Origin: Enterobacter chengduensis
Lineage (GTDB): Bacteria; Pseudomonadota; Gammaproteobacteria; Enterobacterales; Enterobacteriaceae
Reading direction: 5' to 3'
NCBI RefSeq assembly: GCF_001984825.2
Contig: NZ_CP043318.1
Location: forward strand, 744,001 to 808,000
DNA length: 64,000 bases
Shown: positions 1-10,290 of the stretch, in pieces
Layout of the letters: every line of letters starts with the position of its first letter
Position numbering within the stretch: position 1 is the stretch's first letter
Program-made: the position numbers and the translations under genes
The notes under the pieces: generated by a model
What the model was told of the DNA's origin: nothing
Database searches by the model: none
What the model saw: the letters and a program-made list of their open reading frames with translations, nothing else

Positions 1-145
1 AAAGTGCGTAACGCTCCGTGGTGATTTCAGGAGCCGCACATTTTATAGATTGGGTTTTTGGCGGGATATTTATAAATTAAAATGGCTTATATAAAGCATT
101 TTCATCTAATTTATAATGATTATATAGAATTATTTATTTTCATAA

Positions 146-168
146 GTGCCCGGCAGATTGCCGGGCAC
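146..168 (-). terminator. hairpin downstream of opgB
   Basis: Perfect 10-bp inverted repeat (GTGCCCGGCA with its complement around GAT) eight bases after the opgB stop on the minus strand. The bases that follow are only moderately T-rich, so it is a plausible but not textbook intrinsic terminator. The remaining 1-145 is AT-rich sequence with no gene that I can see. Confidence 0.55.
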
Positions 169-175
169 ATGCGCG

Positions 176-2473
176 TTAGCCTTGAGTACTGACGATTTTG
201 ATTTCGACCATGCCAATCCCGAGCTCGCGCGGTGAATGCCCAAGAATATTCCCTTCATTCGTCGCCTGCGGGTCAGGCGGCACAATCACCAGCGTATTGC
301 TGCGGGATGGGTTTTCAAAATGCAGCGTGTGCGTGGACACGTCGTTTCCAAGCGTCAGGGTCTGCTCCCGATCGCCCACGCGCACCGGTACGGGCTTGTT
401 GGCGTTGGGCCCGTACGCTCTGGCCGTGATCACGAGGTCAAATTGTTCCGGCAGGGGATGGGTGTACTCAATTTTCACCTCGTTGCCCAGCTGCGCGTTG
501 GACCAGCGTCCCCAGGACTCCGGACGCGAGATGCCGCTAAACTGCTTCACCTCTTCGGGCGCGCCGGCCACGTTAAAGATAAAGCTGTCCGCCTTGTAGC
601 GAATATCGTTATCGACGGTTTTCAGCATGTCGACATTGTGCTGATAGCGCGTGGTGTCAATGACCGTATCGTTAAACGCGGTTTTGCCTTTCCACTGGGC
701 GCTATCGACGTGCTGCACGGTTTGCTCCCCGCCAAGCTGACCCTGAGAGACGCACCAGTCGGTCGAGAGCGCCAGCGGCTGCGACCAGAGCTGGCCCATT
801 TTGTAACATCTGTCGACCCAGACGAAATTATCGCGTGGCGCAAAATCGGCCAGCTGATAGCGCAGCGGCGCGGAATACTCGCTTTCCGGCAGCGGCTCAA
901 CGCGACCCTCCGACACGCGCACCAGCAGCGGCAGACGGAATTTGCTGCCCGAGAAGGCAATCGTGTTTTTATCCCGATCGATGGTGAAATCCTTCATCTC
1001 TTTCGGGAAGTTCCACAGGCGGATGATGTCTGGCTTCCAGCCGAGGATTTTTTCCTTCATGTTGAGGAACACTTCCGACAGGGATTGCCCCGACAGCGTG
1101 CTGCGGCCCAGGCCGATAAAGTTGTCGCCGCCCAGAATGTCGAGCACGGTGGCGCCGTTATCCATGGAGTTGCGTTTGGTGGCGATCGTCTCCTGCTGCG
1201 GCTGGTCGCCGCGCAGGACGAAGAACAGGTTGCTGCGATCCTGCTTGTTGAGCTGGTCCCAGGCGCTGTTTTTCATCGCCAGATGGTCAGACGAGACGAC
1301 GATGACGGTGTTTTTAAACCAGGGCGAGGCTTTGATTTTCTCGACCAGCGCGGCGATATGCTCCTGGCTGCAGGTGACGGCGCTGAAAGACTTGTTGTTT
1401 TTGCCCTCAATCTCATAGCTTTTACGCTTGCAGGTGCGCGAGACAAAACCGTCCGGATGGTGGGTATCCACCGTCAGCGCAAAGAGGGAGAAGCGCTTGC
1501 CCTCGCGGGAAAGTTCTTCGAATTTCTTCCAGGTTTCGTCGAGTACCGTATCGTCATAAAAGCCCCAGTCGTTGCGGTAGCTCGGATCGGCAACCGTCGT
1601 TTTTAACTCTTCTGAGCCATACAGGTGGTCAAAACCGTGGGATTTCAGGAACACGTCTTTTCCGGCGAAGCGCAGGTTTGCGCCCTGCACAAAATAGTTT
1701 TCGTAGCCGGAGTTTTTCAGGATATCGCCGAGGCAAACGTTTTGGGGGAAGAACGTCGACATCGAGGCGGAGGCGTTACCTTCGAAAGGCGCGAACAGCG
1801 GGATGCCGCACTGGGAGGCAACCATCCCGGCAATCGTATAATCCGTACCGGGCAGCTGCATGGTGTGGCTGAAATCGAGCCCTTCATTTTTCAGCGCCCC
1901 CAGGTCTGGCGTCAGGTTAGGGAACGCATCGTTATCAAAGTACGTGCGTTCCAGGCTTTCACCGTAGATATAGACCAGATTGAGCTTCGGGTTGGCGATC
2001 GTTTTCGACGGCTCTTTATAGTAAGCCGCGAAATCAGGATCGCCGTCGCGAGACTGGGATTTCACCAGCTCAGCGATCTGATGGAAGGCCGGACTGGCGT
2101 CGACGGAGGCCAGCGCCAGAAATAACGCCAGCAGGCTGTAGCCATGATGGTGCGGATGATCGCGACGTCGACGCAGCACCCAGGCCAGCGCGCCAAAAAT
2201 CGTCACCAGCGCGACGATAAGGCCGATCCCCGGAAGAATGTACTTGCCCACCCCCGCGCCCGTCAGGCTGTTCGTCAGCGTGTAGAGCACCGCATCGTTA
2301 ATACCGTCACCGGTAAAGTAATCGCTGGCGTATAAGGTAATGTTTAAAATAATAAAAATGCCGAGCACCACCAGCGTGGCGATAAACCACCAGGTGTGAC
2401 GGCCGGCTTTGGAGGCGTAAACGCCGACGGAAGCCAGAAAAAGGATAAGAGACAAAAATTCAGACAACAGCAT
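176..2473 (-). CDS. opgB: phosphoglycerol transferase I OpgB (MdoB)
   Basis: Inner-membrane enzyme that transfers phosphoglycerol from phosphatidylglycerol to osmoregulated periplasmic glucans. The 765-residue product matches the E. coli protein nearly end to end (763 aa, from memory). Three to four hydrophobic helices occupy about residues 5-130. A large periplasmic alkaline-phosphatase-like domain of the LTA-synthase family follows. It carries the metal-site segments [13 protein letters not shown] and VVSSDHLAM and the segment GTDYTIAGM that holds the family's hydroxyl nucleophile region. The neighbour on this strand is yjjA, 264 bp upstream, the same order as in E. coli. The start could be Met1 or a residue or two later. 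Confidence 0.95.
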   Translation of the reverse strand: MLLSEFLSLILFLASVGVYASKAGRHTWWFIATLVVLGIFIILNITLYASDYFTGDGINDAVLYTLTNSLTGAGVGKYILPGIGLIVALVTIFGALAWVLRRRRDHPHHHGYSLLALFLALASVDASPAFHQIAELVKSQSRDGDPDFAAYYKEPSKTIANPKLNLVYIYGESLERTYFDNDAFPNLTPDLGALKNEGLDFSHTMQLPGTDYTIAGMVASQCGIPLFAPFEGNASASMSTFFPQNVCLGDILKNSGYENYFVQGANLRFAGKDVFLKSHGFDHLYGSEELKTTVADPSYRNDWGFYDDTVLDETWKKFEELSREGKRFSLFALTVDTHHPDGFVSRTCKRKSYEIEGKNNKSFSAVTCSQEHIAALVEKIKASPWFKNTVIVVSSDHLAMKNSAWDQLNKQDRSNLFFVLRGDQPQQETIATKRNSMDNGATVLDILGGDNFIGLGRSTLSGQSLSEVFLNMKEKILGWKPDIIRLWNFPKEMKDFTIDRDKNTIAFSGSKFRLPLLVRVSEGRVEPLPESEYSAPLRYQLADFAPRDNFVWVDRCYKMGQLWSQPLALSTDWCVSQGQLGGEQTVQHVDSAQWKGKTAFNDTVIDTTRYQHNVDMLKTVDNDIRYKADSFIFNVAGAPEEVKQFSGISRPESWGRWSNAQLGNEVKIEYTHPLPEQFDLVITARAYGPNANKPVPVRVGDREQTLTLGNDVSTHTLHFENPSRSNTLVIVPPDPQATNEGNILGHSPRELGIGMVEIKIVSTQG

Positions 2474-2737
2474 ATCCTCGTGACGCCAGATGCTTCGCTG
2501 GCTAACTGTTTATTTTTTGGGTCATACAATGTAATTGCGATGTCGTTAAGCTGCAATTTTAGTGTCACGAAAGTGTGCTGTTGTTAGGATTTGGTTTAGA
2601 AAATCGTTTTTATGAAGACGTGCACATCCTGACAAACGGACGCTGAGACGGTGGCAGGCAGGAAAAACGCTCATTTAGCGCCGCGTTGCAAGACTATCGC
2701 ATTAAACGCGGCGTGTTGTGGCAGAAAATGGGATGGA

Positions 2738-3223
2738 TCAGGAGAGGAAATTAACGCCTTGTTTCAGCACCAGATCGCAGGCTTTGGTTTTCACCTGTTT
2801 TGCCAGAGAGGAGTTGCCGAGGGTGCTCAGGTTAAGCTGCTGGCCGTTCTGCGCGTTAAGCAGGCCCTGAATGCCGTCCATATAGTTGGTGTCCGCTTTC
2901 TGCTTCTGGGTATCCAGACCCAGTTTACCCAACACCTGGTTTTTGACGTTTTGCGCGTCGGTCACGGAGGCCAGCTTTTGCTTTGCGCAATATTCCAGAA
3001 TCCCCGCCGCGTTGTTCATCGTTCCCGCGCTGAGGCTCTGGGAGCTGTTGCCCAGCAGGCCAGTGAGGGAAGAAGCGGAAAGCCCGCCCTGAGAACTGCC
3101 GCTCTCTTTGGTCAGCTGGTTTGCTGCACTCGAGAGGGAATCTTGCCAGGACGCCGCTTGCGCTGCGCCGGTCACCAGCAGAGCGCCTAAAAAGGTGCTG
3201 ATAAGGATCTGTTTTTTCATCAT
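2738..3223 (-). CDS. yjjA: YjjA, DUF2501 exported protein
   Basis: A 161-residue protein of unknown function, probably periplasmic. A signal peptide of about 23 residues (MMKKQ followed by a hydrophobic stretch ending GAAQAA) precedes a Ser/Gln/Leu-rich body with DUF2501 character. Two Cys residues near the C-terminus (EYCAK and KACDL) could form a disulfide. Position between opgB and dnaC matches E. coli yjjA. Two adjacent ATG codons are possible starts. Confidence 0.85.
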   Translation of the reverse strand: MMKKQILISTFLGALLVTGAAQAASWQDSLSSAANQLTKESGSSQGGLSASSLTGLLGNSSQSLSAGTMNNAAGILEYCAKQKLASVTDAQNVKNQVLGKLGLDTQKQKADTNYMDGIQGLLNAQNGQQLNLSTLGNSSLAKQVKTKACDLVLKQGVNFLS

Positions 3224-3303
3224 GGCTCTCTCAAAAAGGTCCGTTTTGGGCCGAAGGGGTTCCAGTATATACCTGTGTCCCGCTGGCGATTCCTGGAACT
3301 GTC

Positions 3304-4041
3304 TTAATACTCTTTGCCGGTAACGCGGCTGCGGTAACTTTCCCAGTCGAAGATGACGTACAGGCTGTTACCCAGCTTCATGCGGTCCATAACGCGTTCC
3401 CCCAGTAAGCGGGTCATCTCGTCGATGTTGTGGTTCGTCAGCATGCCGGTGGGACGTTTGGACGAGGAGCGGCGATCGACAATCTGGTTGATGATCACTT
3501 TTTCATAGCGGGACTCTGTCTGCACGCCAATCTCGTCGATGACCAGCAGGTCGACATTGCTCAAATCGTTAAGCAGCTGCTCTTCGCTGGTTTCGCGGTT
3601 GCTGAAGGTGTCTTTCATCGCGGACATGATATCGGCCACGGTGATGATAAGAACCGATTTACCCCGCAGAAGCAGTTCATTACAGATAGCGGCTGCAAGG
3701 TGGTTTTTTCCAGTGCCCGGCTTACCGCTGAAGATGAAGCTGGCGATATTGCCGTCGAATTCGTCCACGTACTGCCGCGCGGCGGCCAGCGCGTTCATCT
3801 GCCCCGTGGTCTCAATTTTATAGTTATCGAACGAGCAGTTCTGGTGCAGGGGGCGAATACCGGAGCGGTTAAAGGTGCGCTGCATTTTCATCGCCCGGTT
3901 TTCCCGGGCGAGCGCGGCGGCGCGGATCTCGCCTTGCTCCTTTTGCCACGCCAGCAGCTCTTCGCCCGTGGTGAAAGCGGGCTTCACGTTGGCAGGCATC
4001 ATTTTTTGCAGACGTTTCATCAGGTCGCCGACGTTCTTCAT
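3304..4041 (-). CDS. dnaC: DNA replication protein DnaC, helicase loader
   Basis: AAA+ ATPase that loads the DnaB helicase at oriC and, with PriA/PriB/DnaT, at restart sites. Length 245 aa, the family norm. Walker A is GKPGTGKN (residues 106-113), with the Asn in place of Ser/Thr that is usual for DnaC. Walker B is LLVIDEIG (165-172). The N-terminal ~60 residues correspond to the DnaB-interacting region. The start ATG overlaps the dnaT stop by 4 nt (ATGA), so dnaT and dnaC are translationally coupled. Confidence 0.97.
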   Translation of the reverse strand: MKNVGDLMKRLQKMMPANVKPAFTTGEELLAWQKEQGEIRAAALARENRAMKMQRTFNRSGIRPLHQNCSFDNYKIETTGQMNALAAARQYVDEFDGNIASFIFSGKPGTGKNHLAAAICNELLLRGKSVLIITVADIMSAMKDTFSNRETSEEQLLNDLSNVDLLVIDEIGVQTESRYEKVIINQIVDRRSSSKRPTGMLTNHNIDEMTRLLGERVMDRMKLGNSLYVIFDWESYRSRVTGKEY

Positions 4042-4583
4042 TTCGCACCTCGGAATCCGCTGGGGATCTGTTTATCCGGTTCTGAAAACGCGTTGATATC
4101 GCGCTTGGGCTGGCCGTTGTTGCTGGCGCGAGCGATCTGCAGATGTCGCGCGAGCTTTTGCTGCCACTGAATATGGGTGAAGACTTTACCTTCTGCCTGC
4201 CACCAGGCGGTGAACGCGGCAAGCTCTTCCGCGGAGGCCGGTTGGGTTAACGCAATGCCCCACAGCGCGGCCTGCCGCTGGAAATCGGCATCCGGCTGCC
4301 AGCCCGCGTACAGGGCAAATTTGCCCATCGGAACGGTCGCGGGGACGTTAACCGGTTCGTCAAAGAACTGGTTGTCCAGCGTGACGTCGCTCGCCGGGCG
4401 TGACAGTTGCGCTTCGATCTCCAGAAGCCGTGCCAGACGTTCCGGCGTGAGGGCGTAAAACGCCGGCGCGTTGTCGGCAAAAACCGCAACCGTGCCGCCT
4501 TCGGCGTGGCTCAATACACCGCGCGGGTCGCGCATAAAGGCATCAATGCCAGCAATGCTGGTGGTCAGAATTCTGGAGGACAT
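4038..4583 (-). CDS. dnaT: primosomal protein DnaT
   Basis: Primosomal protein I, which bridges PriA/PriB-DNA complexes to DnaC-DnaB during replication restart. The 181-residue product matches E. coli DnaT (179 aa) in length and sequence: N-terminus [20 protein letters not shown], and a basic C-terminal region ending in a tail like that of the E. coli protein. First gene of the dnaTC operon and overlaps dnaC by 4 nt. In E. coli the next gene upstream is yjjB; here three genes (ohr, ohrR, tetR) intervene. Confidence 0.95.
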   Translation of the reverse strand: MSSRILTTSIAGIDAFMRDPRGVLSHAEGGTVAVFADNAPAFYALTPERLARLLEIEAQLSRPASDVTLDNQFFDEPVNVPATVPMGKFALYAGWQPDADFQRQAALWGIALTQPASAEELAAFTAWWQAEGKVFTHIQWQQKLARHLQIARASNNGQPKRDINAFSEPDKQIPSGFRGAK

Positions 4584-4662
4584 AACGCTTACTCTACTGA
4601 TTACTACGGGCGTGATATGGGCTTATGGTAGCACAGAGAGGGGAAAGGGAAGGAGGGGATTT

Positions 4663-4726
4663 CCCCGGTGGCGCTGCGCTTACCGGGGCTACAGTCGTAG
4701 GCCTGATAAGCGCAGCGCCATCAGGC
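4663..4726. repeat. REP-like palindrome pair
   Basis: Two GC-rich imperfect palindromes between dnaT and ohr: one at 4663-4687 (CCCCGGTGGCGC ... TACCGGGG) and one at 4701-4726 (GCCTGATAAGCGC ... ATCAGGC). This is the form of enterobacterial REP/BIME elements, several of which recur in this window. Confidence 0.75.
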
Positions 4727-4731
4727 AGTTA

Positions 4732-5160
4732 TCACGCGATGATGTTCAGCGTCACGTTGATGTTGCCGCGGGTCGCGTTAGAGTACGGGCAAACAATGTG
4801 CGCCGCGTCCACCAGCTTTTTGGCTTCCGCTGGATCCATACCTTCCACGTGGATGTTCAGTTTTGCTTCGATACCAAAGCCCGTCGGCAGCGGGCCAATA
4901 CCCACTTCACCTTCGATAAAGGCCTCTTTTGGCAGGGTAAATTTGTCGCGCGCGGCCACAAACTTCATCGCGCCCAGGAAGCAGGCAGAGTAGCCCGCAG
5001 CAAACAGCTGCTCAGGGTTCGTCACTTCGCCGCCCATGCCGCCCATCTCTTTTGGCACGCCCAGCTTTACGTCCAGTACGCCGTCGGAGGAGGTGGCGCG
5101 ACCGTCACGGCCACCGGTTGCTTTGGCTTTGGCGGTATAAACGACTTTTTCTAAAGACAT
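4732..5160 (-). CDS. ohr: organic hydroperoxide resistance protein Ohr
   Basis: OsmC/Ohr-family thiol peroxidase that reduces organic and fatty-acid hydroperoxides, with lipoyl proteins as reductants in characterised members. Length 142 aa, the family norm. The two redox cysteines are visible: Cys60 in AAGYSAC and Cys124 in HIVCPYSNATRGN. The gene lies just downstream of its likely regulator ohrR, same strand, 83 bp apart. A motif in that gap is repeated in front of ohrR. E. coli K-12 has no gene at this position, so this is part of an inserted module. Confidence 0.93.
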   Translation of the reverse strand: MSLEKVVYTAKAKATGGRDGRATSSDGVLDVKLGVPKEMGGMGGEVTNPEQLFAAGYSACFLGAMKFVAARDKFTLPKEAFIEGEVGIGPLPTGFGIEAKLNIHVEGMDPAEAKKLVDAAHIVCPYSNATRGNINVTLNIIA

Positions 5161-5197
5161 GGCAGGTTCCTCATTTTTGATTTACGTGTGCTATTAA

Positions 5198-5212
5198 ATA
5201 GCGTGCGATATA
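5198..5212. promoter_or_regulatory. putative OhrR operator before ohr
   Basis: The 15-mer ATAGCGTGCGATATA lies 37 bp upstream of the ohr start. It matches 13 of 15 bases of ATAGTGCGCGATATA in front of ohrR. Sharing between the regulator's own leader and its neighbour target is what is expected of an autoregulated MarR-family system. The assignment to OhrR is inference. Confidence 0.5.
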
Positions 5213-5243
5213 TATGGGCAATAATCACGCGTAAAGTATAGCT

Positions 5244-5696
5244 TTACGCGCGGTGTAGCTGTTGTCGCAAAAGTTCGAGCTGCTGTTTAAGCGACAGCAG
5301 GGTGTCGGTATCACACTGCGCGGCGCAACCCACCGCCTGGGGGATACCCAGTGCCTGCTGCTGAAGCTCACGTCCCGCGTCAGTCAGGGTGACGGCGACC
5401 TGGCGTTCGTCTTTGCGAGAACGGTGGCGGTTGATGAGCCCGGCGCTTTCCAGCCGCTTCAGGAGCGGCGTCAGGGTCGCAGAGTCCAGAAACAGCCGTT
5501 CACCGATGTCCGAGACCGTCATATCATCCTGCTCCCACAGCACGAGCATCACCAGATATTGCGGGTAGGTCAGGTTCAGCGGCGCCAGCAGTTGCCGGTA
5601 CAGCTTGTTAAGCGCCAGGTTTGCCGAATAGAGGGCAAAGCAGAGCTGGTTATCCAGCTTGAGCGCAGCGGTTGCGTCGTTCGTTTTCGCGTTCAT
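5244..5696 (-). CDS. ohrR: MarR-family peroxide sensor OhrR
   Basis: Winged-helix repressor of ohr, inactivated when organic hydroperoxides oxidise a reactive Cys. I chose the start at MNAKTND (150 aa); an upstream ATG would add 13 residues running into the putative operator. The sensing Cys is Cys19 in [10 protein letters not shown], the position and context of the OhrR reactive Cys. The winged helix spans about residues 55-110 ([29 protein letters not shown] then [14 protein letters not shown]). A second pair of Cys (VGCAAQC) near the C-terminus could act as resolving thiols, as in two-Cys OhrR proteins. Downstream on the same strand is ohr. Confidence 0.9.
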   Translation of the reverse strand: MNAKTNDATAALKLDNQLCFALYSANLALNKLYRQLLAPLNLTYPQYLVMLVLWEQDDMTVSDIGERLFLDSATLTPLLKRLESAGLINRHRSRKDERQVAVTLTDAGRELQQQALGIPQAVGCAAQCDTDTLLSLKQQLELLRQQLHRA

Positions 5697-5709
5697 GAAA
5701 TGAATATAG

Positions 5710-5724
5710 ATAGTGCGCGATATA
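5710..5724. promoter_or_regulatory. putative OhrR operator before ohrR
   Basis: ATAGTGCGCGATATA lies 14 bp upstream of the chosen ohrR start. It has partial dyad symmetry (ATA..GCGC..TAT) and matches the element in front of ohr at 13 of 15 positions. Autoregulation by OhrR is the natural reading, not proven. Confidence 0.5.
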
Positions 5725-5737
5725 ATTGCAAGCAATT

Positions 5738-6379
5738 TTATGGGCAGGTGTAACGGAGCGCGACCTGAACGGCCATTTTGCGGTAGTGCTGGCGCTGGGC
5801 CTGTTCGTCCGCACCGTCTTCAAACAGGAGCGTGAAGGTGTAGCTGTTGGCCACGTAGTGAAAGCTGAAGCTGCTGATCAGGCGGTGAAGATCGCGGGCG
5901 TCAACCGTCTGGCTGAAGAGCTGTTTTTCTTTCCCTCGGTGAAGGATACCCTCCAGCAGGTCGAGCGCGCTGCGGTTGACCTGGCGAAGATAGCTCGACT
6001 GCTGCATGAAGCGGCCGCGCTGCATGTTTTCCATGCAGATAATACGGATGTAGTCAGGGTGGTCCGCATGATAGTCAAACGTGGTTTCGACCAGGTTGAC
6101 CAGCGCTTCGACGGGCGGCATTCCCGCCAGGCTTAGCGCTTTTTCACTGGCGCGAATTTGCGTGTAAACATGCTCCAGAACCAGAAGATAGAGATTCTCT
6201 TTGTTCTTGAAATGGTAAACCACCATGCGTTTGGTGGTACCCGCTTTTTCCGCGATCTGCTCCATGCGGGCACCGTTTAATCCATACTCGGCAAAAAGCG
6301 CGATGGCGCTCTGAAAAATTTTCTCTTTCAGGCTGGATTCTTCACCGTGCTCAGGGTGTTCGCTGCCAGGGTTAGCCAC
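5738..6379 (-). CDS. TetR-family transcriptional regulator
   Basis: A 213-residue TetR-type repressor. The N-terminal helix-turn-helix is clear at about residues 17-62 ([47 protein letters not shown]). The C-terminal ligand domain is of unknown specificity. It lies upstream of ohrR on the same strand, 41 bp away, and downstream of yjjB. No obvious efflux or enzyme target is adjacent, so the regulon is unknown. The gene is absent from this position in E. coli K-12. Confidence 0.9.
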   Translation of the reverse strand: MANPGSEHPEHGEESSLKEKIFQSAIALFAEYGLNGARMEQIAEKAGTTKRMVVYHFKNKENLYLLVLEHVYTQIRASEKALSLAGMPPVEALVNLVETTFDYHADHPDYIRIICMENMQRGRFMQQSSYLRQVNRSALDLLEGILHRGKEKQLFSQTVDARDLHRLISSFSFHYVANSYTFTLLFEDGADEQAQRQHYRKMAVQVALRYTCP

Positions 6380-6446
6380 ATCCTTTCCTTATTTTGACCA
6401 AACGGAACAGAAAGATTATCTCCATGGTGGCGAAATAACACAAATA

Positions 6447-7687
<1,241 letters not shown>

Positions 7688-8095
7688 GTATTGTCCCGAA
7701 GAGATGGAAAGTTGCCGGTTGAACCATAGTGATTACTTTTAGCACAAAGTGCCGTGTCTCTTGCTCTGGGCCAGATCAAGGTTTATGCAAACAGTTTCAG
7801 CCCGTGTTGCGAACGAGAGTGGGGGGTAATTTATTAATACGGTGAATTATTAATATAGAAATATAGAATATTTGTATTTAGTTATTCTAATTTTATATTG
7901 TCGTTATTTTAATGGCTTCGCAATTAAATTTATTTGCGCTTTATGAGATATTACCGATGTCTTAGGCGTTTCTTAAACTAAGAACATATCTCATCTTCTG
8001 CTTGTATTATCAGTTTTACACTCAGGGACGAAAAAACTCATAAATTGATACGTTTTAACGTTACACATCAAATGAAGAATGGACACGGAGGGTCT
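7688..8095. other. AT-rich divergent region yjjP/yjjQ
   Basis: A 408-bp gene-free stretch. The part from about 7815 to 8040 is strikingly AT-rich with short A/T runs, in contrast to the surrounding GC-rich genes. In E. coli the yjjQ-bglJ promoter is silenced by H-NS and activated by LeuO, so this is the likely control region. I see no clear single promoter or operator. Confidence 0.6.
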
Positions 8096-8833
8096 ATGTT
8101 GTCATTGCATGGCAAGCATTGCGTTGTCATTAGCCGAATACCCGTGATGCAAAACGGGTTAGGGGGCGTGATGGCACGCCATTTCCCGGATTTTGAATTG
8201 ACCTATTGCCGCTCACTGCAGGAGCTGACGCTGCTCCAGCTACGCCGCGCAGATGTCATTATTGCTGATGTTTCAGGTGAATACAGGAATCCTCGGGGCA
8301 CGCTCGAAGAGTATTACGGTTTATTGAATCAATACCGGGATATTCACTGGATCTTTTTAGTTTCGCGGCCCCTTTATCCTATCGCGGTTGAGCTGCTTAT
8401 GCGCCCGGAAAGCACCTTGCTTTCTGATATGGAGCCTATTGAAGGCGTGGTTAACGCTATTCGTGCAGGTAGCGAGCGGGCAGAGCGCATAAGCCAGACG
8501 TTATTAACGCCGGAACCTCAAAGTACGGAGGATGAAGACGAACACATTATCGCGCTCACGCACTCCGAACGTAAGGTACTGCGTCTGTTAGGTAAAGGAT
8601 GGGGGATTAACCAAATCGCCACCCTGCTCAAGAAGAGCAATAAAACCATCAGTGCGCAGAAAAACAGTGCGATGCGACGGCTGTCTTTACGCAGTAATGC
8701 CGATATGTACGCCTGGATCAACAGTACGCAGGGAATGAGAGAGCTGAGTTTGATGTCAGCCTATGGAGAGTTCGAGGAATGGAAAAAACCGATTCAACAA
8801 GACATATCGCCATCGTCGAAAATTGCACGATGA
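8096..8833 (+). CDS. yjjQ: LuxR-type regulator YjjQ
   Basis: The 245-residue protein has a C-terminal LuxR/FixJ-type helix-turn-helix: [19 protein letters not shown] then [24 protein letters not shown]. Its N-terminal receiver-like domain lacks an obvious phosphorylation site. I start at MLSLHGKHC because the GGAGGG Shine-Dalgarno at 8087 and alignment with E. coli YjjQ favour it; an upstream in-frame ATG at 8045 would add 17 residues. In E. coli YjjQ represses motility and biofilm genes. It is followed by bglJ, whose start lies 55 nt inside this gene. Confidence 0.88.
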   Translation: MLSLHGKHCVVISRIPVMQNGLGGVMARHFPDFELTYCRSLQELTLLQLRRADVIIADVSGEYRNPRGTLEEYYGLLNQYRDIHWIFLVSRPLYPIAVELLMRPESTLLSDMEPIEGVVNAIRAGSERAERISQTLLTPEPQSTEDEDEHIIALTHSERKVLRLLGKGWGINQIATLLKKSNKTISAQKNSAMRRLSLRSNADMYAWINSTQGMRELSLMSAYGEFEEWKKPIQQDISPSSKIAR

Positions 8834-9465
8834 GTGCCGTTGGGTTACAGCATCTTTTTGCGATGCCCAACCTGAATCATTACCAGCTGCATCTGTTTAG
8901 CGAATTTGACAGCTTTAAGAAAGCACTTCAGCACGTCAATTTTTTCTCGCTGATCTATTCGCTTTCCGATGCGCGAGAGGAACGTCGTAACTGTCTGGCG
9001 CACCTGCGGGACCTCGCGTTTACGCATGGTCATATCCAGCGCATTATTCTGGTCGCGGATGAGACGGAAGCGCGCTTAATTAGCCATCTTTCGCCGTCAC
9101 GCCTGCACGGAGTGGTCAGTAAATCGCTGACGCTTGAGCACCTGCAGCAGGAGCTCATGGTATTGCTGAGCGAAACGCAGCGCATTAATGACAATATGAT
9201 GAATCACTGGTATCGGAGTCAAAACAGAATGTTAAGCCCAACGGAACGGGCAATATTGCGTTATATGTCATACGGCTATTCCATTCCTCAAATCGCGGCG
9301 CAGCTTGAGCGTAATATTAAGACCATCCGGGCGCATAAGTTTAATGCGATGGTGAAGCTGGGAGTGAATTCTGATGTGGGGCTGCTCGATGCGGCGGATA
9401 TTATTACTCACCTTCCGGCAAGAGAACCGCGAGGTTCGGTACTCAGCAAGCCGACTTTTTTATAA
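8779..9465 (+). CDS. bglJ: LuxR-type regulator BglJ
   Basis: The 228-residue transcription factor has a C-terminal LuxR-type helix-turn-helix: [19 protein letters not shown] then [21 protein letters not shown]. In E. coli BglJ forms heterodimers with RcsB that relieve H-NS silencing of bgl and activate other loci. The gene starts 55 nt before the yjjQ stop, so the two are probably translationally coupled. Sequence similarity to E. coli BglJ is clear throughout. Confidence 0.88.
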   Translation: MEKTDSTRHIAIVENCTMSAVGLQHLFAMPNLNHYQLHLFSEFDSFKKALQHVNFFSLIYSLSDAREERRNCLAHLRDLAFTHGHIQRIILVADETEARLISHLSPSRLHGVVSKSLTLEHLQQELMVLLSETQRINDNMMNHWYRSQNRMLSPTERAILRYMSYGYSIPQIAAQLERNIKTIRAHKFNAMVKLGVNSDVGLLDAADIITHLPAREPRGSVLSKPTFL

Positions 9466-9503
9466 ATGGCCTGTGACGCGCCAGAAAGGTTCTGGCGCGT
9501 CAA

Positions 9504-9962
9504 TCAGATGCAAACATCCACCCACTTTGCGGAAGTCAGTTCCGCCATTCTGTCGGGTGAAATACGCACGGCACTATGAATTGCCCCTGCCGCGGGAAGA
9601 ACTTCAGCGTACTCCTTTAAAGAGATATCGCAGTAAACCGCGAGCGGGTTTTCCAGTCCGAACGGGCACACGCCGCCAACGGGATGACCGGTGATGGTCA
9701 CCACTTCATCACTGCTGAGCATACGCGCTTTTGCACCAAACGTGTCTTTCAGCTTTTTGTTATCCAGGCGCGCATCGCCTTTCGCCACCACCAGGATCAC
9801 CTCATTTTTCACCTTTAGTGACAGGGTCTTAGCGATTTGTCCCGGCTCAACGCGATGGGCGGCAGCAGCCAACGCAACGGTAGCGGTACTCTGGCTTAGT
9901 TCAATGACGTCTATATCCGGCGCGTTGTCGGCAAAAAACTGCTGTACAGACTGCAAACTCAT
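9504..9962 (-). CDS. YbaK/EbsC-family deacylase-like protein
   Basis: A 152-residue single-domain protein of the YbaK/ProX fold, whose characterised members hydrolyse mischarged aminoacyl-tRNAs in trans. Visible family segments are the Lys-containing AKTLSLKVKNEVILVVAKGDARLD and the loop GHPVGGVCPFG. It is not orthologous to E. coli YbaK or YeaK by sequence, so its tRNA substrate is unknown. It is a lone minus-strand gene between bglJ and the PTS gene, in a segment E. coli K-12 lacks here. Confidence 0.85.
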   Translation of the reverse strand: MSLQSVQQFFADNAPDIDVIELSQSTATVALAAAAHRVEPGQIAKTLSLKVKNEVILVVAKGDARLDNKKLKDTFGAKARMLSSDEVVTITGHPVGGVCPFGLENPLAVYCDISLKEYAEVLPAAGAIHSAVRISPDRMAELTSAKWVDVCI

Positions 9963-10080
9963 TGTTTCCTCCTGACAAATATCCTGCGTAATCTGTCATA
10001 AGAATTTATGCTCTGTAAATATCTCTTCGATAACAAATATCCTGAACGGCTGATTTCTGGATCCTCTTCACAATCACAGA

Positions 10081-10101
10081 AACCGGTTACAGTAACCGGT
10101 T
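10081..10101. promoter_or_regulatory. perfect 21-bp palindromic operator
   Basis: The arm AACCGGTTAC is followed by a central A and then its exact reverse complement. The right edge supplies the first two bases of the -35 element of the promoter that reads into the PTS gene. The form resembles LacI/GntR-type sugar-repressor operators. The cognate repressor is not encoded nearby. Confidence 0.7.
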
Positions 10102-10127
10102 GCAGAGCGTGATGCGTCGATTAATAC
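10100..10127 (+). promoter_or_regulatory. candidate sigma-70 promoter for PTS gene
   Basis: TTGCAG (10100-10105), a 16-bp spacer and TAATAC (10122-10127). The -35 overlaps the palindromic operator, so a bound repressor would block it. Transcription from here would give a leader of about 155 nt before the EIIC gene, including the small ORF at 10170. Confidence 0.5.
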
Positions 10128-10169
10128 TGAGTACGTAACGTCCCCTGTATCCAATAATAAGAGCAAATT

Positions 10170-10277
10170 ATGAAACCATTTCGTCTGAGCAGTACCACTG
10201 GTACACAAGCCAGCAAGGTTGTGAAGCTGATTTATGGAACAACGTGCGGCGCGAACGTGCCCGTAACAAATATTTGA
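10170..10277 (+). CDS. candidate 35-aa leader peptide ORF
   Basis: ATG-initiated frame of 35 codons starting MKPFRLSSTTG. An AAGAG Shine-Dalgarno lies 6 nt upstream. It ends in TGA 13 nt before the EIIC start, so its termination lies next to the CAGGAG ribosome site of that gene. Inside it is a GTACC-ACT-GGTAC hairpin (10192-10204). It could be a leader peptide, a small protein or chance; I recognise no family. Confidence 0.35.
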   Translation: MKPFRLSSTTGTQASKVVKLIYGTTCGANVPVTNI

Positions 10278-10290
10278 CAGGAGTGCTGCC

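Noticed and set aside
236..1606. 456-codon open frame on the plus strand
   Set aside because: Exactly antisense to opgB, no family recognised, composition of a GC-rich shadow frame.
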